From: Bacteroidetes bacterium HGW-Bacteroidetes-5
Lineage (GTDB): Bacteria; Bacteroidota; Bacteroidia; Bacteroidales; UBA932
DNA: 64,000 bases
Direction: 5' to 3'
NCBI GenBank assembly: GCA_002842515.1
Contig: PHDC01000001.1
Coordinates: 1,550,001 to 1,614,000 of the forward strand
Part shown: one piece after another, positions 27,354 through 34,496 of the stretch
Numbering within the stretch: the first letter of the stretch is position 1
Layout of the letters: each line of letters begins with the position of its first letter
Translations under genes and position numbers: made by a program
The notes under the pieces: generated by a model
Told to the model about the DNA's origin: nothing
The model's database searches: none
What the model saw: the letters and a program-made list of their open reading frames with translations, nothing else

Positions 27354-27815
27354 ATGACACTGATTATTACCTTAATTTTATTGGGAATTTTGCTAATAGC
27401 AATTGAGCTTCTCATTATTCCCGGTTTCGGTTTTGCCGGAATCATCGGTCTTATTTCAATAGCAGGAGGTATTATACTCTCATTCACAGAGTTTGGTCAG
27501 GTCACCGGACTTTTGGTTCTGGGTGGAGTAATCGTCTCCCTGTCTATATTTACCTGGTTGATTCTCAGGTCTGGAACCTGGAAGAGGCTCACTCTTAAAG
27601 ACAGTATAAGCTCTAAGGTAGACACTAACCCTTCTGACAAGGGTCTTGAGCCCGGAGCAAGAGGGGTAACACTAAGCCGCCTTTCACCAATGGGTAAAGC
27701 CCGGTTCACAAATATTGATACAGAGGTTCTTTCGCAGGAGGGGATAATAAATAGTGGCACTCAAATTGAGATAACTCGCATTGAGGATAGTAAAATTATT
27801 GTAAAACAGATATAA
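27354..27815 (+). CDS. NfeD-like membrane protein
   Basis: A 153-aa protein with two or three N-terminal TM segments ([20 protein letters not shown], residues 2-21, then a Gly-rich [19 protein letters not shown]) and a soluble OB-fold-like C-terminus (about 85-153, with [18 protein letters not shown]). This is the short NfeD form without a ClpP-like protease domain. NfeD proteins pair with flotillin/SPFH proteins, and floA begins 5 bp downstream. The upstream gene ends 9 bp before it, so the three are very probably one transcript. The partnership is inferred from known gene pairing. Confidence 0.85.
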   Translation: MTLIITLILLGILLIAIELLIIPGFGFAGIIGLISIAGGIILSFTEFGQVTGLLVLGGVIVSLSIFTWLILRSGTWKRLTLKDSISSKVDTNPSDKGLEPGARGVTLSRLSPMGKARFTNIDTEVLSQEGIINSGTQIEITRIEDSKIIVKQI

Positions 27816-27820
27816 AAATT

Positions 27821-28786
27821 ATGGAAAGTATTACCGTATTTCTTGTTTGGATAGGTATCTCCCTTGTGGGACTTACAATCCTTTTGTGGTTTTTCCCCGT
27901 AACACTTTGGTTTCAGGCGCTTATCTCCGGCGTTAAAATTTCGCTGCTTCAACTGGTTTTGATGCGATGGAGAAAGGTTCCTCCCGGAACAATCGTTATG
28001 GCAATGATCACAGGAACCAAAGCAGGGCTTCAGTTAAACCCCAACGAACTGGAGGCTCACTTCCTGGCTAAAGGAAATGTCTCTAAGGTTGTCAATGCTC
28101 TAATTTCTGCCGACAAGGCAAATATTGCGCTCAACTTCAAGATGGCAGCAGCCATAGACCTTGCCGGTCGTGATGTATTTGAAGCAGTGCAGATGTCGGT
28201 TAACCCTAAAGTGATTAACACCCCACCCGTAACAGCAGTTGCAAAGGATGGTATTCAGCTCATTGCCAAAGCAAGGGTAACGGTTCGTGCAAACATCAAA
28301 CAACTTGTCGGGGGAGCAGGCGAAGAGACCGTTCTGGCCCGAGTTGGTGAAGGTATCGTATCCAGCATCGGATCTGCAGAAAGTCACAAATCTGTTCTGG
28401 AGAACCCGGACTCAATTTCAAAAGTTGTTCTTAATAAAGGCCTTGACGCCGGTACCGCATTTGAGATTCTCTCTATTGACATCGCCGACATAGACATCGG
28501 AAAAAATATCGGAGCTGCTCTCCAGATGGATCAGGCCAATGCAGATAAAAACATTGCACAGGCCCGGGCAGAGGAGAAACGCGCTATGGCTGTCGCTCTT
28601 GAGCAGGAGATGAAAGCCAAGGCACAAGAGGCAAGAGCAAAAGTTATTGAGGCAGAGGCTCAGATTCCGCTTGCAATGGCAGAGGCATTCCGCAGCGGCA
28701 ATATGGGAATTATGGACTACTATAAATTCCGCAACATACAGGCCGATACCGAAATGCGCGAAAATATTGCCAAGGCGCAAAAATAA
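27821..28786 (+). CDS. floA: Flotillin-like protein FloA
   Basis: A 321-aa SPFH/flotillin-like protein (UPF0365) that forms membrane microdomains. It has an N-terminal membrane segment (about residues 6-30), the conserved [20 protein letters not shown] region, the SPFH core ([20 protein letters not shown]), and a C-terminal Ala/Glu-rich helix ([20 protein letters not shown]) that drives oligomerisation. Length and order fit FloA closely. It is the last gene of the operon; a large structured inverted repeat begins 9 bp after its stop. Confidence 0.93.
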   Translation: MESITVFLVWIGISLVGLTILLWFFPVTLWFQALISGVKISLLQLVLMRWRKVPPGTIVMAMITGTKAGLQLNPNELEAHFLAKGNVSKVVNALISADKANIALNFKMAAAIDLAGRDVFEAVQMSVNPKVINTPPVTAVAKDGIQLIAKARVTVRANIKQLVGGAGEETVLARVGEGIVSSIGSAESHKSVLENPDSISKVVLNKGLDAGTAFEILSIDIADIDIGKNIGAALQMDQANADKNIAQARAEEKRAMAVALEQEMKAKAQEARAKVIEAEAQIPLAMAEAFRSGNMGIMDYYKFRNIQADTEMRENIAKAQK

Positions 28787-28794
28787 AATCACTT

Positions 28795-28894
28795 TTGCGA
28801 AAACGGTGTCAGCACGGAAAATTCTCCCCAACTTCGTTGGGTCCCCTCCATCTTCTGGAGCCAATGTTTTCCTTTGCTGACACCGTTTTCGCAA
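28795..28894. repeat. 100-bp structured inverted repeat
   Basis: Perfect 20-bp arms (TTGCGAAAACGGTGTCAGCA at 28795-28814, its reverse complement at 28875-28894) are extended by a further 6 bp (GGAAAA/TTTTCC). The interior forms two small hairpins: CCCAAC-TTC-GTTGGG (28827-28841) and CTCCA-TCTTC-TGGAG (28846-28860). It lies just after floA. There is no T-tract on either side, so it is not a standard terminator. It may be a palindromic repetitive element, MITE-like remnant or structured RNA. Confidence 0.7.
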
Positions 28895-28964
28895 GCATCT
28901 GATTTACTATCGGAGATTCAATATTTGTCACAAATCAAAAAGAGTTGTAGCGCACAGTAAGTTA

Positions 28965-28994
28965 TTTGCAGATTAAAAAGAATTTGTATCTTTG
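28965..28994 (+). promoter_or_regulatory. tRNA-Ser promoter
   Basis: TTTG (28965-28968), an 18-bp spacer, then TATCTTTG (28987-28994). This is a full match to the Bacteroidota -33/-7 pattern, 28 bp before the tRNA. Confidence 0.75.
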
Positions 28995-29022
28995 CACTCC
29001 CTGCTATAAAACGCAGGGTTTT

Positions 29023-29109
29023 GGTGAGGTGGGTGAGTGGCTGAAACCAGCAGTTTGCTAAACTGCCGAACTCGTAAGGGTTCCGGGGGTTCGAATCCCC
29101 CCCTCACCG
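29023..29109 (+). tRNA. tRNA-Ser (GCU)
   Basis: An 87-nt class II tRNA with a long variable arm. The acceptor GGTGAGG pairs with CCTCACC, with discriminator G. The anticodon stem GCAGT/ACTGC holds loop TTGCTAA, giving anticodon GCT (29057-29059), which reads AGC/AGU codons. The T-arm is GGGGG-TTCGAAT-CCCCC. CCA is not encoded. It marks the left edge of an AT-rich accessory block. Confidence 0.95.
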
Positions 29110-29136
29110 CCTAGCTTGAAGGCGGTTTATTTTTTG
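29106..29136 (+). terminator. tRNA-Ser terminator
   Basis: Hairpin ACCGCC / GGCGGT (29106-29111 and 29121-29126) followed by a T-rich tract. Its 5' arm uses the last bases of the tRNA. Confidence 0.75.
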
Positions 29137-29176
29137 CTTTTATCGGCCATAGGCTGAGGCTTTTATTGTTTTTAGG

Positions 29177-29216
29177 CCCCCACTCGGGGAACACCGAACG
29201 AAGTGAGGTAATCCCC
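29177..29216. repeat. 40-bp direct repeat, copy 1
   Basis: Identical to the copy at 29248-29287. It has internal dyads (CCCC/GGGG and CACT/AGTG). A degenerate preceding half (CAT..GGCT..) is shared with copy 2, so the true unit is about 71 bp. Confidence 0.85.
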
Positions 29217-29247
29217 AAACGCATAAGGCTTTTTCTTCTTTGAAGCA

Positions 29248-29287
29248 CCCCCACTCGGGGAACACCGAACGAAGTGAGGTAATCCCC
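29248..29287. repeat. 40-bp direct repeat, copy 2
   Basis: Exact copy of 29177-29216, 71 bp apart start to start. Only two copies exist here, so it is not a CRISPR array. The rest of the 29110-29441 gap holds the tRNA-Ser terminator and the promoter described at 29353-29382. Confidence 0.85.
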
Positions 29288-29352
29288 TAAACCATCTGCC
29301 CACTCATAAGGTATTCACACATTCATATTAAAAAACATAACTATCGCAAAAA

Positions 29353-29382
29353 TTGATATTTAGACTAAATATCATAAATTTA
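29353..29382 (+). promoter_or_regulatory. Promoter of the ABC/AraC module with palindromic operator
   Basis: TTG (29353-29355), 19-bp spacer, then TAAATTTA (29375-29382, last base off consensus). The spacer holds a perfect 8-bp inverted repeat GATATTTA-GAC-TAAATATC (29355-29373), placed exactly where a repressor would block RNA polymerase. Confidence 0.55.
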
Positions 29383-29441
29383 CAGACTAGAACCGGAGCG
29401 ACATAGACTGATAGACAGCTTGATCTGTATTCAACTACAAA

Positions 29442-29741
29442 ATGAAAGTATTACGATTAACTTTAAATTTTTACAGCTCCTTTGCTTTTGCAAGCTGGAT
29501 GATAACGATATTATGTGTAATGATCTCTTATACTCAAGGAATTAATATATTTACAGCTCTTTTTTGGTTTAAAATAATCACTCTTGGAATAATTGTTTAC
29601 TTCATTAACAACTATAAACGTAATGAATTCTATTATTATAAAAATCTTGGTCTTTCAAAGAAGGTCTTGTGGATTTCTTCACTAACCTTTGATTTTATAT
29701 TGTTTTTAACACTGATAATAATAACATTACTAGTTAGATGA
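29442..29741 (+). CDS. Small 3-TM membrane protein, ABC partner candidate
   Basis: A 99-aa hydrophobic protein with three likely TM segments (about residues 12-30, 37-54 and 76-98). Between the second and third lies a basic, aromatic loop (NNYKRNEFYYYKNLGLSKK). I recognise no family. Its stop overlaps the start of the following ABC ATPase (ATGA), so the two are translationally coupled and probably work together. It is much smaller than normal ABC permeases and could be a minimal membrane anchor or half-permease. Base composition is AT-rich like its downstream neighbours. Confidence 0.65.
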   Translation: MKVLRLTLNFYSSFAFASWMITILCVMISYTQGINIFTALFWFKIITLGIIVYFINNYKRNEFYYYKNLGLSKKVLWISSLTFDFILFLTLIIITLLVR

Positions 29742-30439
29742 CGAATAAACTTGAAGTTGATGGTGTTATCCTGGAATTCGATTCTAAACGAGTTTTGCAA
29801 AATGTATATTTAAAAAGTGAGACTGGAAAGGTTACAGGATTACTTGGAAGAAATGGAACAGGCAAATCTTGTTTAATGAAAATTATTTATGGAGAACTTT
29901 TGCCCAATGATAGTTCCATTCGGCTGGACGGAAAACCTATTTATAACGAATTCCGAAATCCGACCGACATAATGTATTTACCACAAGGTCATTTTATTCC
30001 TAAATCTTTAACAATTAAAACGATTTTCAAAAACTTCCAGCTTGACTTTTCCGATTTTATAACCGAATTTCCAGAGTTTAAAAAACTATATAAAGAGAGA
30101 TTTAAAAATTTATCCTGTGGGGAACAACGAATTCTTGAAATCTATTTGATACTTGCTTCAGACTCTAAATTCTGTATGTTAGATGAACCATTCTCACAGA
30201 TAATGCCATTACATATAGAGACAATAAAAAGGCTGATTTTAAAAGAGAAGAGAGATAAAGGAATCATAATTACAGATCATTTGTATAAGCATATTCTCGA
30301 TATTTGTGATGAACTATATGTAATTGATGAGGGAAAAACCTATTTAACTAAAGGCTTACAAGACTTAGAGACACTTGGATACACAAGAATTACTTCTGAC
30401 CAAAATTTCAACTCTATCGAACAATATACTATAACTTAA
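29738..30439 (+). CDS. ABC transporter ATP-binding protein
   Basis: A 233-aa stand-alone ATPase. Walker A is GLLGRNGTGKS (about residues 33-43), the Q-loop is in MYLPQGHFI, the signature is LSCGEQR (weak relative to LSGGQ), Walker B is CMLDEPFS, and the H-loop is in ITDHLYKHI. The D-loop reads SQIMP rather than SALD. It is coupled to the 99-aa membrane protein upstream by a 4-bp overlap and followed after 1 bp by an AraC regulator. No full-size permease is near. The substrate is unknown; drug, peptide or bacteriocin resistance are possibilities but not shown. Confidence 0.85.
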   Translation: MTNKLEVDGVILEFDSKRVLQNVYLKSETGKVTGLLGRNGTGKSCLMKIIYGELLPNDSSIRLDGKPIYNEFRNPTDIMYLPQGHFIPKSLTIKTIFKNFQLDFSDFITEFPEFKKLYKERFKNLSCGEQRILEIYLILASDSKFCMLDEPFSQIMPLHIETIKRLILKEKRDKGIIITDHLYKHILDICDELYVIDEGKTYLTKGLQDLETLGYTRITSDQNFNSIEQYTIT

Positions 30440-30440
30440 T

Positions 30441-31271
30441 ATGGAAAATAGTTACATAGATGTAAAGAACAAATTAGACAAAGGGCTCACTTTTAAAGTT
30501 TCCAGATTCAAGGAGATAATCAAAAAAACCAAGCCCCATAAACACGATGAATATTATGAAATGATTTTCTTAAGTGAAGGAGAGGGCTTTCATTGCATTG
30601 AATCCGAAAAATATATGGTTTCAACACCCGAACTATATCTATTAAAACCGGGGCAACTCCATTTTTGGCAATTTACATCCATTCCAAAAGGATTTGTAAT
30701 CATTTTTAACGCGCGTGAATTTAACCCTGTTAACGAAAAAATATTGATTGATTTGCTCAGAAAAACAGATGACATAACAAGGTTAAGATTTGAACCGGGT
30801 AAATTTCCAATGTACCTTTTGGAAGATATTTTTAATGAATATCAGCTCAACTCACAATACTCAAAAGATATTATCCACGGACTTCTAAAAGCACTCTTGG
30901 GAAAATTGCTCCAAATTAACGCTCAAAACCCGGCAAGCACCAATCAACCCCAACCGATTTATGACCGATTTATGATGTTATTGGTGAAAGAGTGCCCTCA
31001 ACTTCATAAGGTGAACCAATTTGCAGATCTATTAAATACAACCCCTCAGAATCTAAACACTATTTGCAGGAGGCACACGGGCAAAAGTGCCAGCGAAATC
31101 ATCACAAATCAACTATTGTTAGAGGCTAAGAGATATATACTCCACACAGACAATACTATAAACGAAATAGCAGAAATTCTTTCGTTTACAGACACATCAA
31201 ACTTTGTAAAATTCTTCAAAAGGCACGAAAATAGTACTCCGATACAATTTAGAAATAAGTATTTTCAATAG
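30441..31271 (+). CDS. AraC family transcriptional regulator
   Basis: A 276-aa protein with an N-terminal cupin-like sensor (about residues 20-110, with KPHKHDEYYEMIFLSEGEG) and a C-terminal AraC double HTH (about 175-275, ending TDTSNFVKFFKRHENSTPIQ). The last block matches the usual second-helix FxxFFKxxxGxTP pattern. It starts 1 bp after the ABC ATPase stop, so it probably controls this same operon. No small-molecule ligand can be named. AT-rich composition matches the block. Confidence 0.88.
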   Translation: MENSYIDVKNKLDKGLTFKVSRFKEIIKKTKPHKHDEYYEMIFLSEGEGFHCIESEKYMVSTPELYLLKPGQLHFWQFTSIPKGFVIIFNAREFNPVNEKILIDLLRKTDDITRLRFEPGKFPMYLLEDIFNEYQLNSQYSKDIIHGLLKALLGKLLQINAQNPASTNQPQPIYDRFMMLLVKECPQLHKVNQFADLLNTTPQNLNTICRRHTGKSASEIITNQLLLEAKRYILHTDNTINEIAEILSFTDTSNFVKFFKRHENSTPIQFRNKYFQ

Positions 31272-31319
31272 TACCAAATATTCATCTATATATACCACCA
31301 CGTTTGTAACAATACTCCC

Positions 31320-31327
31320 TATTTTTG
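31320..31327 (+). promoter_or_regulatory. Putative promoter -7 box for the TauE/SafE gene
   Basis: TATTTTTG matches TAnnTTTG, 22 bp before the ATG at 31350. A TTTG lies 13 bp upstream, closer than usual, so only the -7 box is convincing. Confidence 0.45.
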
Positions 31328-31349
31328 CTTTATAACAAAAAAGCATAAT

Positions 31350-32123
31350 ATGGAAATTCTAATAATTAGCGTAGCAGCATTTGTCGTAGCAATTTTAACT
31401 TTCTTTTCTGGGTTTGGTTTGGGGACAATCCTAACCCCTCTCTTTATGATATTCTTTCCCGTTGATCTGGCCATTGCATTAACAGGAGTAGTTCATTTTT
31501 TCAACAACATTTTTAAACTAATCTTAGTCGGTAAAAAGGCAGATAAAAGCACCCTGATACGCTTTGGTATTCCTGCTGTTATAGCTGCTATAGTCGGAGC
31601 GTGGTTGTTGCTTTATATACCAGATTCAAAACCTCTTTTCTCTTATCATCTGTTTGATAAAGTCTTTGATGTTTACCCGGTTAAATTCTTTATTTCTGTT
31701 TTGCTCATCATTTTTGCCAGTATAGACCTTATCCCATATTTTGGCAAATTACAGTTTGGGAAAAACAAGCTCCCTATAGGTGGCGCTTTAAGCGGTTTTT
31801 TCGGAGGCCTGTCGGGTAATCAAGGAGCACTAAGGAGCGCGTTTTTAATAAAGGCCGGCCTATCTAAAGAGGCATTCATAGGTACTGCTGTTGTGGTTTC
31901 TACTTTTGTAGATTTTACACGGCTAAGCATTTATGCAACAAGGATTACGGCTTCCGGGCTTACAGATAATTTAGCTCTGGTTATTACCGCAACTCTTGCC
32001 GCAATTGCCGGTGCATACATTGGAAATAAACTGCTTAAAAAAGTAACACTACACTCTATGCAGATTATCGTTGCTATTATGCTTATCTTGCTTTCACTAG
32101 CATTGGCAGCCGGGATTATTTAA
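31350..32123 (+). CDS. TSUP family permease (TauE/SafE)
   Basis: A 257-aa membrane protein with about seven to eight TM segments and the TSUP pattern: an N-terminal FFSGFGLGTILTPLFMIFF repeat and a second repeat GALSGFFGGLSGNQGALRSA (about residues 148-167). TauE/SafE proteins export sulfite, sulfoacetate or related anions. The substrate is not fixed by sequence, but the neighbours (membrane polyferredoxin, DsrE, DoxX) fit a sulfur or redox theme. A possible promoter lies upstream. It begins the second half of the AT-rich block. Confidence 0.85.
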   Translation: MEILIISVAAFVVAILTFFSGFGLGTILTPLFMIFFPVDLAIALTGVVHFFNNIFKLILVGKKADKSTLIRFGIPAVIAAIVGAWLLLYIPDSKPLFSYHLFDKVFDVYPVKFFISVLLIIFASIDLIPYFGKLQFGKNKLPIGGALSGFFGGLSGNQGALRSAFLIKAGLSKEAFIGTAVVVSTFVDFTRLSIYATRITASGLTDNLALVITATLAAIAGAYIGNKLLKKVTLHSMQIIVAIMLILLSLALAAGII

Positions 32124-32197
32124 CTCTCCGGAGAGTATTTTTCCACAGTATATATGCCAGATTAGTATCCATATAGAGACACCTTATTGTAAACAAA

Positions 32198-33601
32198 ATG
32201 TTAAACAGATTACTTTCGAAAAGGTTTTTTCCATTAACAATTAAGTATATTTCTTTAATTGCATTTGTTGTTCTTATTGTAACAGGTTTAATGGCATATT
32301 CTACAGATGCTCTATTCCTGAAACAACTACGGAGCACTAACCTTGGAAATCTTATTGTGTGGTCATACTGGTGGCCGGCTATAATTATACTGGCAATTTT
32401 TTTTGGCCGTATTTGGTGTATGGTCTGCCCCGTGGAGCTCATAACTACCTTTTTTTCAAAAATCGGGCTCAAGCGGAAAAGGCCAAAGTGGCTGCTTTCA
32501 GGTTGGGCTATAACCATTTTTTATATCATAATCCTGTTCATTGGAATACAAGGTTTTGCCATTCATCGCAACCCTGCATTTATGGCAATATATCTATTAG
32601 TAATTGTTGCCGTCTCAATTATTATCGGAAGCATTTATGAGAAAAATACTTTTTGCCGATATGTTTGTCCTGTTGGATATTTATTGGGACTCTATTCCAG
32701 ACTTTCATTTTTCGGTTGGAGGGTAAAAAACAGGAGTGTTTGCGAAACGTGTAAAGACAAATCCTGTATTCATAAAAGATATCGGTACAACCTGAATGCT
32801 AAAAGTTGCGGAGTAGATTTATATCCCGCAAATATAACAGATAATGCAAATTGTATACTGTGTGCCGGCTGTTTAAAGAGTTGCAACGAATATCAGTCAG
32901 AAACAGATGCAAACAGACCCAACCCCGGAATTAGATACATTGGATTTGCCAACGATCTTTTTCAGCTAAATCCGCTTAAAATTGCTGAAATGGTCTTTGT
33001 TTTAGTTGTTTCGGGATTTGTTATTTCTGAAATTTGGTCGGAATGGAAACTTACAGACAGCTACTTAAATTACCTTCCAAATTTGGTAATTGAACCACTA
33101 TCAATTGAGAATAATTTTTTAGCCGGAGTTATAAAAGGGGCTATATTATTTGGAATAGTCCCTGCAATTATTTGGTTAGTGCCTTGGCTTCTTACAACTT
33201 TAACAAAATCAAGCATAAAAATTAAAGACTATATTTTGAATTATGGAATTGCTTTTATCCCAATCATTGCAGCTGCACATCTGGATAAGTCAATCCTTAA
33301 ATCAACATCAAGAGTACCCTATTTTAATTTTCTGTTTGATGATGTAACTGGTTTGTCTACTGCTCAAAAGATAATTGATAACGAAATTTTTATCCCCCAA
33401 ATACCTTTATGGATAAATATTTGTGTTTCAATCCTAATGACCTTAATAATGAGCGTTGGAATATACTTAAGTTTTAAAGTAGTCCGGCTTCAAAATAAAA
33501 AATATGGATTTAATGAATCTCTCAGGCCGGCATATCTAATACCTATCCTATATGGAGGTATTTTTTTAATTATGCTATTGATTTGGCGGTGGAATATGTA
33601 A
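32198..33601 (+). CDS. Membrane polyferredoxin (NapH/NosR-like 4Fe-4S protein)
   Basis: A 467-aa membrane protein with several TM segments and four cysteine clusters: CMVCP near residue 70, CRYVCP near 152, CETCKDKSC near 182, and CILCAGCLKSC near 220. The first two match the membrane-loop CxxCP and CxxxCP motifs of the NapH/CcoG/NosR family, and the last is a 4Fe-4S ferredoxin signature. Such proteins pass electrons between quinol and a periplasmic or cytoplasmic partner. The partner is not obvious. It follows a TauE/SafE gene after 74 bp and precedes a DsrE gene after 33 bp. Confidence 0.85.
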   Translation: MLNRLLSKRFFPLTIKYISLIAFVVLIVTGLMAYSTDALFLKQLRSTNLGNLIVWSYWWPAIIILAIFFGRIWCMVCPVELITTFFSKIGLKRKRPKWLLSGWAITIFYIIILFIGIQGFAIHRNPAFMAIYLLVIVAVSIIIGSIYEKNTFCRYVCPVGYLLGLYSRLSFFGWRVKNRSVCETCKDKSCIHKRYRYNLNAKSCGVDLYPANITDNANCILCAGCLKSCNEYQSETDANRPNPGIRYIGFANDLFQLNPLKIAEMVFVLVVSGFVISEIWSEWKLTDSYLNYLPNLVIEPLSIENNFLAGVIKGAILFGIVPAIIWLVPWLLTTLTKSSIKIKDYILNYGIAFIPIIAAAHLDKSILKSTSRVPYFNFLFDDVTGLSTAQKIIDNEIFIPQIPLWINICVSILMTLIMSVGIYLSFKVVRLQNKKYGFNESLRPAYLIPILYGGIFLIMLLIWRWNM

Positions 33602-33634
33602 ATTTGTAAAGTGTAAATATTAAAATGTCTATTT

Positions 33635-33955
33635 ATGAAGATTGGAATAATTATAGAGACAAAAGAGCCTGAAAAGTCCTGGAATGCCTTTCGTTTTGCT
33701 GTAACAGCTAAGAAACAGGGACACGAGGTTAAGGTTTTTCTAATGGGAGAGGCCGTAGAGTGCGAAGGGTTAACTCACGAAAAATACAATGTCGACGAAC
33801 AGTTGAAAGCATTTGTAAATGTTGGAGGAGAGATACTTGCGTGTGGAACATGCTTAAAATCCAGACAATTAAATGAAACAGAAACCTGTCCCATTTCAAC
33901 TATGTTTGATTGTGTTAATCTTGTTGTATGGGCAGATAAAACTGTAACATTCTAA
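33635..33955 (+). CDS. DsrE family sulfur-relay protein
   Basis: A 106-aa DsrE/DsrF-like protein. It opens MKIGIIIETKEPEKSWNAFR, has the beta-alpha Rossmann-like arrangement typical of the family, and carries CGTC (ILACGTCLKSR, near residues 90-93 of the chain's last third). DsrE-type proteins carry sulfur on a cysteine during persulfide transfer; the CxxC here could do that. Another pair of cysteines (CEG, CPIS, FDCVN) is also present. Its location after a membrane Fe-S protein and TauE/SafE permease supports sulfur trafficking, but no substrate can be stated. Confidence 0.8.
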   Translation: MKIGIIIETKEPEKSWNAFRFAVTAKKQGHEVKVFLMGEAVECEGLTHEKYNVDEQLKAFVNVGGEILACGTCLKSRQLNETETCPISTMFDCVNLVVWADKTVTF

Positions 33956-34046
33956 CCCAATCAATTTCAAGACACTTAGCCAATGCTCCCCAAAACCAAA
34001 TTAAGACTGAGCATTATTTGAAAAGCCTTGATAAACTATCAGAGAA

Positions 34047-34496
34047 ATGAAAACAATTTACAAACTATTTTCGCTCCTGATTAGTACGGAAAGTGATTAT
34101 AAATCGCTTATCCCTCGTATTATTGTCGGGTTGGTTTTTTTATCGGAAGGGATTCAGAAATTCCTTTTCCCTGACCTGGTTGGTGCAGGGCGTTTCGTTA
34201 AGATTGGTTTTGAGAATGCCGCCTTTTTAGCCAATTTCGTTGCCTGTTTCGAAATTATTTGTGGCATCTTGATTCTCGCCGGTTTGCTTACCCGTATTGC
34301 TTCTGTTCCTTTGCTAATCATTATGGGCACAGCCATTGTTACCACTAAAATTCCCAAATTGATTAACGATGGATTCTGGACAATGGCACACGATTCAAGA
34401 ACAGATTTTGCTATGACATTACTGCTTATTTTCCTGATAATTTATGGTGCAGGGAAACTTTCAATTGACTCAAAAATTCAAAAAACCCCCGTATGA
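34047..34496 (+). CDS. DoxX family membrane protein
   Basis: A 149-aa protein with four TM segments and the DoxX pattern (IIVGLVFLSEGIQKFLFPDL near residues 27-46, then NFVACFEIICGILILAGLLT). DoxX-like proteins are small membrane proteins; some act in quinone or thiosulfate oxidation and others in redox-stress complexes. Its stop overlaps the start of the next gene by 4 bp, although base composition changes sharply there. No enzyme partner of thiosulfate dehydrogenase (DoxA/D) is present. Confidence 0.85.
   Translation: MKTIYKLFSLLISTESDYKSLIPRIIVGLVFLSEGIQKFLFPDLVGAGRFVKIGFENAAFLANFVACFEIICGILILAGLLTRIASVPLLIIMGTAIVTTKIPKLINDGFWTMAHDSRTDFAMTLLLIFLIIYGAGKLSIDSKIQKTPV

Noticed and set aside
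28795..28894. Integron attC site
   Set aside because: The inverted repeat resembles attC superficially, but the R'' and R' core sequences (RYYYAAC/GTTRRRY) do not occur in the required positions.
29177..29287. CRISPR-like repeat
   Set aside because: Only two copies with a 31-bp spacer, no cas genes nearby.
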